61,742 nt of DNA from Prochloron sp. SulCav_FS08_3_32_3330 (GTDB lineage Bacteria; Cyanobacteriota; Cyanobacteriia; Cyanobacteriales; DYNF01): assembly GCA_020721205.1 (NCBI GenBank), contig DYNF01000012.1, positions 1 through 61,742 on the forward strand, in the 5' to 3' direction. This document shows positions 8,901 to 19,383 of the stretch, piece by piece. Under the pieces are notes generated by a model. The model was not told where the DNA came from, did no database searches, and saw nothing but the letters and a program-made list of their open reading frames with translations. Both the position numbers and the translations under genes were made by a program. The stretch's first letter is position 1. Each line of letters opens with the position of its first letter.

Positions 8901-8927
8901 TTCCCGACTTTTCTAAAAAGTCGGGAA
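8901..8927. terminator. Palindromic hairpin, possible terminator of the amidohydrolase
   Basis: The stem TTCCCGACTTTT / AAAAGTCGGGAA lies just downstream of the minus-strand amidohydrolase gene and upstream of the type IIG-like gene. It is the same hairpin family as 4012-4044 and 6724-6754. The terminator role is inferred. Confidence 0.5.
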
Positions 8928-8951
8928 TTTGATCTTCCACGCCGATTAAAG

Positions 8952-10166
8952 TTAAGAATTACAGAATTTTTCCACACAACGCACAAACATTTCTACCCCT
9001 ATTCCTAAAGCCGTTTCATCAAAATTAAAACGAGGATGATGATGGGGAAAATCTAACCCTTTTTGAGTATTTGCAGACCCCACAAAGAAATAACAACCGG
9101 GTATTTTTTGCAAAAAGAAAGACATATCTTCACCCCCCATAGTTTGACATTCAGGCACAATTCCGGCGGGAGTTTCTAACACATTCATTGCCACAGATTT
9201 AACCAATTCTGTCATTTTATCATGATTAATTACGGGAGGATAAAGTTGTTGATATTTTAACTCAAAACTTGCTCCGTATGCTTGACAAATTCCTGAAATA
9301 ATATCTTTAATTCGCTGATCTATTACCCGATCTAATTGAGGATTAAAATATCTTACCGTACCCTCCATTTTAGCCGTATCAGCGATCACATTGTGAGTGC
9401 TTCCCGCATGAAGGGATCCCACCGTCACCACCGCCGAGTCAAGGGGATTAACATTGCGAGAAACAATGGTTTGTAAGGCGTTGACGATTTGAGCGCTCAC
9501 CACCACAGCGTCAACAGTTTGATCCGGCATCGCCCCATGCCCCCCTTTCCCAAAAATAGTACATTCAAACAACTCCACTGCCGCCATCAAAGCCCCATTT
9601 TTCACGCCGATCGTACCTAATGGTAGGTTATTCCATAAATGTAATCCAATAATACCGTCAAGATTCGGATTTTTTAAGACTCCTTCCTCAATCATCGGTT
9701 TTGCACCGCCGGGTCCCTCCTCCGCAGGTTGAAAAATGATTTTCACCTGTCCCTGAAAGCGATCCCGATTTTTCCATAAATAATAGGCTGTGCCAAGGGC
9801 GATCGCCGTATGTCCATCATGACCACAACCGTGCATTTTACCCTCATAAAGAGAACAGTAGGAAACCTCATTTTCCTCTTGAATGGGTAAAGCATCCATA
9901 TCCGCTCTAATTCCTAAAACAGCACCGGGTTTTCCGCTATCAATCAGAGCGACAATTCCGGTTTGAGCGATATTAGTTTGATGAGGAATCCCCCATTTTG
10001 TGAGTTTTTCTGTGATAAAGGAAGCGGTAAAATATTCATTAAAAGCTAACTCTGGATGTTGGTGTAAAATTCTGCGCCATTCCACTAAATTAGGAAATAA
10101 ATCCCGAATTTCTGAGCGAATTTGAGTCAGATTAATTACATGAGGACTAGCAAGGGAAAGAGTCAT
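8952..10166 (-). CDS. M20-family amidohydrolase
   Basis: 404 residues, a typical length for the IAA-amino-acid hydrolase / hippurate hydrolase / N-acyl-amino-acid amidohydrolase group. It is a zinc or manganese peptidase-fold enzyme that cleaves N-acyl amino acids in the cytosol. Motifs seen: LHQHPELAFNEYFT (about 34-47), GIRADMDALPI, MHGCGHDGHTAIALG (metal ligands, about 110), FQPAEEGPGGAKPMIEEG, the dimerisation domain with GKGGHGAMPD, and the C-terminal MGGEDMSFFL and PHHHPRFNFDE. The exact substrate cannot be read from sequence. Confidence 0.9.
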   Translation of the reverse strand: MTLSLASPHVINLTQIRSEIRDLFPNLVEWRRILHQHPELAFNEYFTASFITEKLTKWGIPHQTNIAQTGIVALIDSGKPGAVLGIRADMDALPIQEENEVSYCSLYEGKMHGCGHDGHTAIALGTAYYLWKNRDRFQGQVKIIFQPAEEGPGGAKPMIEEGVLKNPNLDGIIGLHLWNNLPLGTIGVKNGALMAAVELFECTIFGKGGHGAMPDQTVDAVVVSAQIVNALQTIVSRNVNPLDSAVVTVGSLHAGSTHNVIADTAKMEGTVRYFNPQLDRVIDQRIKDIISGICQAYGASFELKYQQLYPPVINHDKMTELVKSVAMNVLETPAGIVPECQTMGGEDMSFFLQKIPGCYFFVGSANTQKGLDFPHHHPRFNFDETALGIGVEMFVRCVEKFCNS

Positions 10167-10302
10167 AATTAAATTTAGTTAAATTAATTTCTAATACTTT
10201 AAATATTAACTTATTTTAGAGAAAAGAGAAACTAAATTATTTTATTTAGCTAAATAGTAAAACAAATTTCAGCCCTAAAAAGGTTAAAATATTAACCAGA
10301 AT

Positions 10303-10431
10303 ATGAAAGAAAAATCGAGGGCAATTTTGAAAAATAATGAGCCAGTATTAATTACACAAGAAGAAACATTTGACTTAAATTTAATTCCTTATTATGGTGA
10401 ACCATCAGAAGAAGAAAAACCTTCTATTTAA
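10303..10431 (+). CDS. Possible small acidic protein (42 residues)
   Basis: An ATG-started frame of 42 codons that stops 6 bp before the convergent end of the large synthase gene. The peptide is Lys-rich at the N-terminus and Glu-rich at the C-terminus (GEPSEEEKPSI). No clear Shine-Dalgarno sequence is present. It might be a real small protein or a leftover fragment of a longer gene. I do not recognise it. Confidence 0.3.
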   Translation: MKEKSRAILKNNEPVLITQEETFDLNLIPYYGEPSEEEKPSI

Positions 10432-10437
10432 GCCTTG

Positions 10438-13400
10438 TTAAGATTTCCACAAAATCATTTCTATATTTTCAAGGGCTAAAACAATTTGATTTTGAGTATC
10501 TAAATAATAAGCGTTAAAATTTAGATTGGTTAATTCACAATTAGTAATGACAAAAATTAGTTTTAGTTCTTCATATAAAGATAAATCTTGGGCTTTAATA
10601 ATTTTAATTTTACCAAATTTTGTTGGTAAACAACCTTTATCTTGATAAATATGGGTCCAAATGAGAGCCATTTGTAAAGCAGAATCAACTAAACCCGGAT
10701 CAAATAACCAGTTAAAATCCAGTTTATTCTTATTTTTTAGAAAAGAATATTCTAGCCAATCACAAGGTTTACTTGTTTTTACAAAACTTTCTGATCCTTG
10801 TTTTCCAAAATGACTAATTTTTTGAATTAATTGTAATTTTTTTCCATGAAAACAATAATTTTTGTATGCTTTTGTAATATCTAAATCTGGTAACAATTCA
10901 AAAGATGGTAATGGTTTTGTCATTTCTTGTTTAAATTCTTTTTTTCTTAAAACAAATTCTCCTTGATAAAGTAATCTGTGACTTAAATTTTCAATTTTAA
11001 TTGTTGTCATTAAACACTGATATTTCTTCTCTTTACTTAAGGTTTTTGATTCCTGTTTGTGAGATTGAGCAACTAATTTAATCGTAACAGATTCAGCCTG
11101 TAATAAAATAATTCCTTTTAAAACTTGTAAATTATGCACTTCAATTATTTCCCAATCTTCCCATATTTTTTGAGCAAATTCTGCCATTAATTCCATCGCA
11201 ACCGCCGCCGGAACAACAGGATTATTTTTTAAACAATGGTCTAATAAATAGGGTTCTTTTTCTACAGAAATTGTTTTCTCAGTCGCCCAAATATTATTAT
11301 TTTCTTCTATTTCTTCTGTTAATAATAAAGGTAAATAATAATTATTTATCTCTAATTTTTTAACGGGCAAATTACGATAAATTCCCGCCATAATTTCTAC
11401 ATCATTTTGAGAACCATAATATAATTCTTGATGGAAAAATTGTCTTCCCGACTGAGTAGAAATAGGAATAACACCTCTTTCTTTAAATTGACGATTAACT
11501 TCAGCCGAAGCCATTCCTGTTACATCCCAAGGACCCCAATTAATACTAATAATTCTAGTATTAATCCAAGTTTGTCTCATTTTCCATGCTATTCTATTAA
11601 TTACTTCATTAGCACTAGCATAGTCACATTGTCCTTTATTGCCAGTTCTTCCCGCAATAGAAGCAAATAATACCATTAATTTTAAAGATTCAGGACGCAG
11701 ATATTTTAGTAAAATAAAGGTACTATCAACTTTAGTAGAAAATACTTGATCAAAAGAAGTTAAAGTTTTATTAATAATTAATTTATCTTGAATAATTCCT
11801 GCCCCTTGAATTACAGCATCTATTTTACCAAATCTGTCATAAATTTGATTAATAAAAGTGCAAAACTCTGATTCATTTCTTCCATCTAAACTATGATATT
11901 CAACTTTAACTCCTTTAGTTTGAAAATAATTAATATTCTCTAAGATTATACGATTATTTTGTAACTGTTTTATTTCTTGCTCTATTTCTATTGGTAACGG
12001 TTGTTTTCCTTGACCTAAAGCTTTTTTAATCAAGATATTTTTCAACTTATTAATATCTATTATACCTTGGGTTTCTTGATTTTCTGGTAAGGGAAATTTA
12101 CTGCGTCCAACGAGAATTAAAGTCATATTTGGTTTAATCATTTCTTTAACAATTTCAGCCGTAATTCCCCTCGCACCACCCATACTTAAAATTACCCAAT
12201 TTTCTTGAGGAATATAAGATTTAGAATCTTGTAAATTCTGGGTTAAATTTAAAGGTTGATTAACAATTTCAAATACAAATCTTTCTTTATTAAGATAACC
12301 AATTTCAAAATGATCATCCCAATTAATTAATTCTTGAATCAGAATAGATGGAGTTTCAGTAAAGGAATGATGATCAAAATCAATTACTTTCGCTTTAACA
12401 GTTTCCCATTCAATCATCATTGTTTTTAATAAACCATTATTTCCCCCTCCTAAAACAGAGCCAGGGGCTAATACATTATTTCTCCCATAAAAGCCCCCCA
12501 TTAAAGAAGTAGCAATAATTTTACCTTGATTTTTTTGTAAATCTTCCCGACAAATTTTTAAGATTTCAAAGAGACTTTTAGTTTGAATTTGACTTAATTT
12601 TCGCCATTGATTTAAGTTTTCAGGAGTAGGAACAATCTCAAGACTGGCTAAATGAATTATACCTGTTATTTCCCCTTCTTTTTGTTTTATTTGTTTAATT
12701 TTTTCTTCAATTTTTTCTGTATTAGTTAATTCTTCATGAGTAATAAGAGCAGTTTTTACTCCTAATTTTTCTAATTGTTTTTGTAGTCTATAAGTAACAA
12801 TTTGATCCCCTTGAGTTATTAGAAATAAACCTGTTAATTTTGACTCTAATGATTGAAAATTAATTGAGGACAATGGTTGAGATTTTGCCTCCATTACATA
12901 GCGATCGCATAATCCTTCCACTTGATTTGTCTGATTGAAACTTGAAGATTGATCGAGATTTTTAGACTTTCCCAAGCCATCTATTTCACCTCCAGTTAAA
13001 TTCTGAGTAAATTTAGTTAATAAATCAATTAAACTATTAAGATTTTTAACTTTCGTTAAAGAATCCATTTCTCGTTTAAAAATTTCAGATAAAGATGAAG
13101 GTAAAATTTTTGCTAATGCTCCTAATATTTCAACTCTTTTAATAGAATCTATACCTAATTCTGCTTCTAAATCTAAGTCTAATCCTAACATTTCTTGAGG
13201 ATAGCCTGTTCTTTCACTCACTAAATTTAAAAGAGTTTCTTGAAGATAATTTTTATCAAAAATTTTAGTCTGTGTTGCTAAAACTATGTTATTTTCTTGG
13301 GGTTTTTGTTCTGATTGAAAAGAAGGAATTTCTATAATTAAATCAACTAATTTATTTAAAGTTTTAACTTGATTAATAGTCTCTATTTTTATTTTTATAT

Positions 13401-16400
13401 TTTGAGCATATTCTTGAGGTAAAACTTTTTGTAAAGCCCCAAAAATTTCAACTCTTTTAATAGAATCTATGCCTAATTCTGCTTCTAAATCTAAGTCTAA
13501 TCCTAACATTTCTGAAGGATAACCTGTTCTTTCACTCACTAAATGAAGGAGAAGTTCAATTAAATTTGATCGGTTAATTGTGGAGGTTATTGCTTCAGTA
13601 ATAATAGGAGAAGGATTAAGGTCAGAAGTTTGAGCAATTTTCGCAGAAATAGTTGAAGATTGATGATTCGGTAAACTGGGTGTTTTTGCTACTATATTAG
13701 AAGATAAATCCCCAGAAGTAGGGGCAGAAAATGATTGATAATTATAAGTAGAATTTTCTGAAGGATTGGAAGATTGACCTGTTAAAAAAGATCGCATCAC
13801 TTCCTCTTGTAATTTGAGAAATTGACGCATAGTTTCTTGATAACTTTGATAAGCGGCTAGTCTTGTATCTTGAGATAGAAAAGTTTTTGAAGGTTGATTC
13901 ATAAATTTAGGTAAATTAGAATTATTAGATAATTTTGGCAGTGGATTTTGATGATTTATATTATTTAAAGTATCATAATTATTGGTTAAAGGGGTAATAA
14001 GATCTTGATTATCGTGATGATCATTCTTATTTAGGGGCTTTAATAAAGATTGATTAATGGTTTCCACCGTAAGAGGTGCAATTTTGCCAGTTAGTCCGAT
14101 TGATTGAGTTTGAGGTCTAATACTACCGCCATTAAGTAACCAAATATGATTAGGAAGCTTTTTCTTCAAAGATGTTAACTGATTGAGATTAAGTTTTTCA
14201 CAATTACGATGATTAAAAAGTTTGATCAAATCAAATTCAAAATGACAATTAATTAAGCTCATTAATCCAATTAAAAATCCTTTTAATCCTCTACCATTCC
14301 CATCTAAAGGTATAGTAATAAAATCCGTATATTCTGGTTTTAGAATATGATTAACGAGATTAGAAAGAATATGTTTTGGACCTATTTCTACAAAAATTTT
14401 AGCTCCATCATGATACATATTTTTGATTTGATTAACAAATTCTACTGGACTTAAAAGATGTTGAGATAACAATTGTTTAATTCCTTCTACCTCCTCAGGA
14501 TAAGTGTGTGCCGTAATATTAGAATATACTTTAATCTGGGGAGAAGTCATCGCTATATTTTCGATAACTTCATTGAGAATTTGTTGAGCAGATGCCATTA
14601 AATGAGAATGAAATGCCCCCGTTACAGGTAAAAGTCTTGCCGTTATATTCTGGTGTTGAAGTTTTTCAACTACTTTTTTGACAATATCTTTTTTTCCTGA
14701 AATAACTATTTGTAAAGGGGCATTATGATTAGCAATAATTATATCATCTAAATCTTTAATAATTTCCTCTAATTTTTCTCTCGTACATTTAACGACAGCC
14801 ATTGTACCATCTGAATTTTCACAAGCATTAGACATAATTTTTCCTCTTGCTTCAGAAAGGGTAATAAAATCTACTGGAGAGATAACACCTCCTGCCATTA
14901 AAGCGGAATATTCTCCATAACTATGACCTGCAACAAAATCAGGTTTGATGTTTAATCTTTTCATGATTTCAAAATAACCTAATTCAATAGCGGCTAAACA
15001 AGATTGAGCAATGTGAGTTTCACTAATTTCTGTTTGTGCTTTTTGTTCTTGTGCAGATGAATAGGCACTAGGAGGAAATAGATATTGATTTAATAATTGA
15101 GGAAGTTGATCTTTTAATAATTTTGTGGCAGTGGCGATCGCATTACGCATTTCTGGAAAACTTAAGGCAATCCCTGTTCCCATATTCGGATATTGTGCTA
15201 CTTGTCCGGGGAATAAAAAGGCTACTTTTCCCTTATGTTTTTGACCAGAAAGATTAAGTTTAATCTGGGGAGGAAATGAAGATAAATCCTCTAAGATTTG
15301 AGTAGAGGAAAGTTTTTGTAAAATTAGAGTTAGAGCTTCTTTTAATTCATCTAAATTATGAACGACTATACTAGCTGTATAACCATGACTGAGTAAAGGT
15401 TGAGCATCAACCGCATAACTATAAGCTAAATCTTTAAGAGAAGGTTTTATTCCAGTCCTTAAAGCGATCACTAAATTTTCAATTTTTTCTTTTAATTTAA
15501 TTACATTATCACTAGCAATCACAATTAATTCATAATTCCAATTAGATGTCCCGAAAATTTTATCGTCTAGCTCATTCGGTTCTTCTTCCAAGACAGCATG
15601 AAAATTAGTTCCGCCAAAACCAAAGGCACTCACAGCACCCCGTCGAGGATAATCGGGATGGGCGATCCAAGGTTTAGGAGATTGAAGTAAATAAAGAGGA
15701 CTTTCTTCTGCTTCAATCTCAGGTAAAGGATTATCTACATTCAGATGAGGTGGTAAAACTTGATAATATAATCCCAGAGCCACTTTAATTAATCCGGCTA
15801 TTCCAGCTGTACTTTTTGTATGCCCAATCATCGTTTTCACTGAGCCTAAAACACAGGATTTCGGTAAAGCTTGGTGTTGTTTTAAGAAGTTATAAATAGT
15901 AGTTAATTCTGCTCGATCTCCGGCAACAGTTCCCGTTCCATGAGCCTCATATAATCCTAATGTAGCAGGAGAAAATCCAGCTTGAGCATAAGCTCTTAAA
16001 AAGGCTTTTTGTTGTCCTGATGTAGCAGGGGCGGTAAGACTTAAACCTTTCCCATCACTAGAACTTCCTATTCCTTTAATCGTAGCATAAATGCGATCAC
16101 CATCTCTTTGGGCATCTACTAACGGTTTTAACAGAATCATTCCCACCCCCTCACTAATGACGATCCCATCAGCATTTTGATCAAAACTGCGTACTACACC
16201 TGACGGGGATAAAGCTTGAGTTTTGCTAAAACAAAAATAACCAAAAGCTGATTGAATGGTATCTACTCCCCCGGCGATCGCCACTTTTGCCTTACCCGTT
16301 ACTAACTGTTGTACAGCCAGATCCACCGCCGTTAAAGAAGAAGCACAAGCCGCATCCACAGTAAAATTAGCTCCTTCTAAATTAAAACGATTGGCAACTC

Positions 16401-18975
16401 TACCCGAGATCACATTCATTAATAAGCCCGGAAAAGATTCTTCTGTCCATTCTGGCAACCTTTCCCACACCTTTTGATCAGGGTTTTCTACCATTCGGGG
16501 AATTTCTGAGCGAGTTGCATATTGTTGTCCTAAGTTGCCCATGCCACCACTAGCACCAATAATGACACAAGTTTCCTCTTTCGGAAAATCACCTTTTTCA
16601 TAAGCAATACCTCCATCAATTAAAACCCGTCTTACCGCTTCTAATGCTAATAATTGCATCGGTTCAATAGATTTTAAAGATTTTGGTGGAATCCCGAATT
16701 GAAGGGGATCAAAGGGCAAATCTGCTAAAAATCCGCCCCATTTAGAATAGACCTTATCTCGGGCATGGCGATCACTACTGTAATATAAACGCCAGTCCCA
16801 ACGTTCTTGAGGAATTTCTGTAATACAATTGACCCGATGTAAAATATTATCCCAAAATGTTTCAGGATCTTGAGCTTGAGGTAATAAGCTACTAATACCA
16901 ATAATGGCGATATCTAAAGGACAATGAGCCAAGGATGAGAACGAAGGATCTTGATCTAAAGATAAATTTTGAATCAGTTGGTTACTTTCTTCTGATATCT
17001 CTTGATGTAACTGTTTAATCGTAAGGGTTTCCTTTCGCATTGTGGCTACTTCCCCTAACATATACATACCTTGAGTCAGTTGTTGCTTTTGATCTACCTG
17101 AGTTAATTCATCTCCTTGTCTGACAATGCCTTTAGTCGCTATGCGTAACCTACCTAAAGTTAAACTTTCAAGAGTATTTTTGACTTCATCAGCCGATTTA
17201 TTTTCCGTTAATAGTTGTCTGCGAGTAGCCAAAAATTCCTGCACAAAAGGAGTATCAGCACAACGACTGGCATGACCGGGAGCGGTGTGTAATTGATAAG
17301 TTAAAGTACATTCTATTGCTTGTTGTTGAAACTGAGGTAAAATAGCTCCTGAAGTTACCGCTTCTTGCGTAAATAAATAAGCACTCCCCATCAAAACTCC
17401 AATTTTTACCCCAACTTTTGCCAAAGGTGAAGCCATAACCGAAACCATTGCCGAGGAAGTAGCATCATGGATCCCTCCAGCAAATAAAACGTGTATTTCT
17501 TTTTGAATAGTAGGATCAAGATTTAAAATAAAAGCGATCGCACTTGACCATAACACAAAACTAGATAAAGGACCGATATGACCGCCACATTCTCGCCCTT
17601 CTAAGACAAAATGCCTAGCTCCTTGTTCCACAAACATTTCTAATAATGGTACATTTGGCACATGAAGATAAGTCGTAATTCCCTCTTGTTCTAATTCTTG
17701 TGCCTGATCAGGTCTGCCTCCGGCAATTAAAGCAAAAGGAGGTTTAATTCTTTTAACTACAGTTAATTGTTCTTGTCTAATATTTTGCGGAACAAAGCCT
17801 AAAATGCCAATTCCCCAAGATTTATTTCCTAATAATTGTTTTGTTTGGCTTAATAATTGATCTACTTGCTGTGCGTTCATTAAAGCTAATGCTAATAAAG
17901 GTAAACCTCCCCCATCGGCTACTGCCTGAGCAAAAACAGAGTGATCGCTTACCCTAGTCATAGGACCTTGAACAATGGGATATTTAGTCTTATGTGATTG
18001 TGCTAAAGGGGAATCAGGTGCTAAAAGTTTGTATTGTTGACTAAGTTTAATATTTTCTTGATCATCATTAATAATTGCCTGAATAAAACGTCCTGTCCTG
18101 TGATATTTTTCCTTAATTTGTTGTGCTAAACCAATACTTTGACCTAATGCCCATACTTTAATATTTGGTTCTCCCCACCCTACTAAATTTTTAATTGCTT
18201 CTTGCCAAAGTTGGGGTTTATTTTCTATTTCTGCTGTGTGTGCTATTTGTTCTAATTCATCAACCACTTTAAATTGTGGTCGTTTTAAAACTCTAATTGT
18301 TTGATTAATATTTTCACCAATTGTAATAGTTTCACTTCCTGTTAAATTTTGTAGATAAATTTGCCAATTTTGAGGGAAATAACTTTCAGGCATTAACAGT
18401 AATTCTTCATTTAAAATAACTCCTTTTGCTCCCACTGCCAAACAAGCTGAGGCTGTATATTTACTCATTCCTCCTTGTACATATATAGGGAAATCAGTAT
18501 TTTTCAACAATTTTTGGTTTAAGATAAAAGCTGAATCATTACCCACAATTCCTCCCGCTTCATTCCCTTTAGCGATCAATCCATTAACAATAATATTCTC
18601 TTTTTGTAGTGTAACTAATTCTTCTAACCTTTTTATTTCTAATAAAATTTTTGTATCTTCCAACGAAGAAATTAAAGTTAATATTTTTGGTAAAGATGAA
18701 CTATGCCAATTTGATATAATTAACCAATTAGGTTTAAATTTTAACTTGTTAAAACAAGTTAATAAAGATTCTACTCTATTCTGATTAATACTTAACCCAA
18801 AATTAGATTGTAAAGGCATTTGTGCTTGGATTTCGTTTAAGAATTGGCAAATCCAAGATAAATCATTTGCATCGTTAAAGTCTACTCTTAAGAGAGGAAT
18901 ACCACCTGCTTTTAGGGTTGCTAAAATTAAACTCAGGGGTTTAAGTTCAAGAGGGGCTAAAGTAAAACAAGTCAT
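10438..18975 (-). CDS. Giant iterative PUFA/Hgl-type polyketide (lipid) synthase
   Basis: 2845 residues. Domains in order: a nitronate-monooxygenase/PfaD-like flavin barrel (about 1-225, KGNEAGG near 139); a second, fuller one (about 320-600, GPMTR near 334, GRECGGHIGP near 462, FAGGIHD near 505); ketosynthase (about 687-1125, DAACASS with Cys877, EAHGTGT, MIGHTKSTAG); acyltransferase (about 1250-1550, GHSYGEY with Ser1352); an Asn/Ser-rich linker; two ACPs (LGIDSIKRVEI, phosphopantetheine Ser1838 and Ser1944); ketoreductase (about 2180-2520, Tyr2452); and a hot-dog dehydratase (about 2560-2845, His2580, Asp2764). The tandem ACPs and their sequence place it with PfaA and heterocyst-glycolipid (HglE) synthases. 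With the PfaD-like enoyl reductase fused in front, one chain could carry out a full reductive cycle. It is divergent from the TPR gene and is probably the core enzyme of the island. Product unknown. Confidence 0.9.
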   Translation of the reverse strand: MTCFTLAPLELKPLSLILATLKAGGIPLLRVDFNDANDLSWICQFLNEIQAQMPLQSNFGLSINQNRVESLLTCFNKLKFKPNWLIISNWHSSSLPKILTLISSLEDTKILLEIKRLEELVTLQKENIIVNGLIAKGNEAGGIVGNDSAFILNQKLLKNTDFPIYVQGGMSKYTASACLAVGAKGVILNEELLLMPESYFPQNWQIYLQNLTGSETITIGENINQTIRVLKRPQFKVVDELEQIAHTAEIENKPQLWQEAIKNLVGWGEPNIKVWALGQSIGLAQQIKEKYHRTGRFIQAIINDDQENIKLSQQYKLLAPDSPLAQSHKTKYPIVQGPMTRVSDHSVFAQAVADGGGLPLLALALMNAQQVDQLLSQTKQLLGNKSWGIGILGFVPQNIRQEQLTVVKRIKPPFALIAGGRPDQAQELEQEGITTYLHVPNVPLLEMFVEQGARHFVLEGRECGGHIGPLSSFVLWSSAIAFILNLDPTIQKEIHVLFAGGIHDATSSAMVSVMASPLAKVGVKIGVLMGSAYLFTQEAVTSGAILPQFQQQAIECTLTYQLHTAPGHASRCADTPFVQEFLATRRQLLTENKSADEVKNTLESLTLGRLRIATKGIVRQGDELTQVDQKQQLTQGMYMLGEVATMRKETLTIKQLHQEISEESNQLIQNLSLDQDPSFSSLAHCPLDIAIIGISSLLPQAQDPETFWDNILHRVNCITEIPQERWDWRLYYSSDRHARDKVYSKWGGFLADLPFDPLQFGIPPKSLKSIEPMQLLALEAVRRVLIDGGIAYEKGDFPKEETCVIIGASGGMGNLGQQYATRSEIPRMVENPDQKVWERLPEWTEESFPGLLMNVISGRVANRFNLEGANFTVDAACASSLTAVDLAVQQLVTGKAKVAIAGGVDTIQSAFGYFCFSKTQALSPSGVVRSFDQNADGIVISEGVGMILLKPLVDAQRDGDRIYATIKGIGSSSDGKGLSLTAPATSGQQKAFLRAYAQAGFSPATLGLYEAHGTGTVAGDRAELTTIYNFLKQHQALPKSCVLGSVKTMIGHTKSTAGIAGLIKVALGLYYQVLPPHLNVDNPLPEIEAEESPLYLLQSPKPWIAHPDYPRRGAVSAFGFGGTNFHAVLEEEPNELDDKIFGTSNWNYELIVIASDNVIKLKEKIENLVIALRTGIKPSLKDLAYSYAVDAQPLLSHGYTASIVVHNLDELKEALTLILQKLSSTQILEDLSSFPPQIKLNLSGQKHKGKVAFLFPGQVAQYPNMGTGIALSFPEMRNAIATATKLLKDQLPQLLNQYLFPPSAYSSAQEQKAQTEISETHIAQSCLAAIELGYFEIMKRLNIKPDFVAGHSYGEYSALMAGGVISPVDFITLSEARGKIMSNACENSDGTMAVVKCTREKLEEIIKDLDDIIIANHNAPLQIVISGKKDIVKKVVEKLQHQNITARLLPVTGAFHSHLMASAQQILNEVIENIAMTSPQIKVYSNITAHTYPEEVEGIKQLLSQHLLSPVEFVNQIKNMYHDGAKIFVEIGPKHILSNLVNHILKPEYTDFITIPLDGNGRGLKGFLIGLMSLINCHFEFDLIKLFNHRNCEKLNLNQLTSLKKKLPNHIWLLNGGSIRPQTQSIGLTGKIAPLTVETINQSLLKPLNKNDHHDNQDLITPLTNNYDTLNNINHQNPLPKLSNNSNLPKFMNQPSKTFLSQDTRLAAYQSYQETMRQFLKLQEEVMRSFLTGQSSNPSENSTYNYQSFSAPTSGDLSSNIVAKTPSLPNHQSSTISAKIAQTSDLNPSPIITEAITSTINRSNLIELLLHLVSERTGYPSEMLGLDLDLEAELGIDSIKRVEIFGALQKVLPQEYAQNIKIKIETINQVKTLNKLVDLIIEIPSFQSEQKPQENNIVLATQTKIFDKNYLQETLLNLVSERTGYPQEMLGLDLDLEAELGIDSIKRVEILGALAKILPSSLSEIFKREMDSLTKVKNLNSLIDLLTKFTQNLTGGEIDGLGKSKNLDQSSSFNQTNQVEGLCDRYVMEAKSQPLSSINFQSLESKLTGLFLITQGDQIVTYRLQKQLEKLGVKTALITHEELTNTEKIEEKIKQIKQKEGEITGIIHLASLEIVPTPENLNQWRKLSQIQTKSLFEILKICREDLQKNQGKIIATSLMGGFYGRNNVLAPGSVLGGGNNGLLKTMMIEWETVKAKVIDFDHHSFTETPSILIQELINWDDHFEIGYLNKERFVFEIVNQPLNLTQNLQDSKSYIPQENWVILSMGGARGITAEIVKEMIKPNMTLILVGRSKFPLPENQETQGIIDINKLKNILIKKALGQGKQPLPIEIEQEIKQLQNNRIILENINYFQTKGVKVEYHSLDGRNESEFCTFINQIYDRFGKIDAVIQGAGIIQDKLIINKTLTSFDQVFSTKVDSTFILLKYLRPESLKLMVLFASIAGRTGNKGQCDYASANEVINRIAWKMRQTWINTRIISINWGPWDVTGMASAEVNRQFKERGVIPISTQSGRQFFHQELYYGSQNDVEIMAGIYRNLPVKKLEINNYYLPLLLTEEIEENNNIWATEKTISVEKEPYLLDHCLKNNPVVPAAVAMELMAEFAQKIWEDWEIIEVHNLQVLKGIILLQAESVTIKLVAQSHKQESKTLSKEKKYQCLMTTIKIENLSHRLLYQGEFVLRKKEFKQEMTKPLPSFELLPDLDITKAYKNYCFHGKKLQLIQKISHFGKQGSESFVKTSKPCDWLEYSFLKNKNKLDFNWLFDPGLVDSALQMALIWTHIYQDKGCLPTKFGKIKIIKAQDLSLYEELKLIFVITNCELTNLNFNAYYLDTQNQIVLALENIEMILWKS

Positions 18976-19134
18976 TAATAGTGAAAAGTGATGTAAGGGA
19001 ACAGAATGAAAGGGAAAAAAAATTTTATCGCAAAAATAAAATTTAGAAACTAACTACAATATAATATTGCCAGTTTAAAAAATTACTTTTTAAGTAAAAT
19101 ATTATAACTATAGTTTAGATTAAAGCAAAAATCA

Positions 19135-19270
19135 CACTATCTATAGAACCCATTTGATATCTATGTTTATAACCTTGATCACAAAAGGTTTTCAGCACAA
19201 TTTAACAATTTGACTTCAAATTCTTGTTATGTAAGGATTACAGAAAAGATACCAAATGGATTCTATAGTG
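19135..19270. mobile_element. MITE-like element, 136 bp
   Basis: Imperfect inverted ends of about 23-27 bp face each other at 19135-19161 and 19248-19270. The shared core reads GATAyCAAATGGrTTCTATAG on one arm and its complement on the other. The 86-bp interior has no open frame. It occupies much of the 408-bp divergent intergenic region between the synthase and the TPR gene, so it could affect either promoter. No transposase is nearby. Confidence 0.6.
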
Positions 19271-19383
19271 TTTTTATCGGAAACTTTTGCTAAAAAATAT
19301 ACCGTATTTGAATTTAGTCCACACTACAGTTATAATATCAAAATTTGATTTATATTTTAGCGAGAAAATTAGGAGCTTAAAAA

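Noticed and set aside
10438-18975. Heterocyst glycolipid (hgl) locus
   Set aside because: The synthase resembles HglE, but the ACP-sulfotransferase, the other sulfotransferases and the secretion genes do not match the known hgl gene set, and no HglT-type glycosyltransferase is seen.
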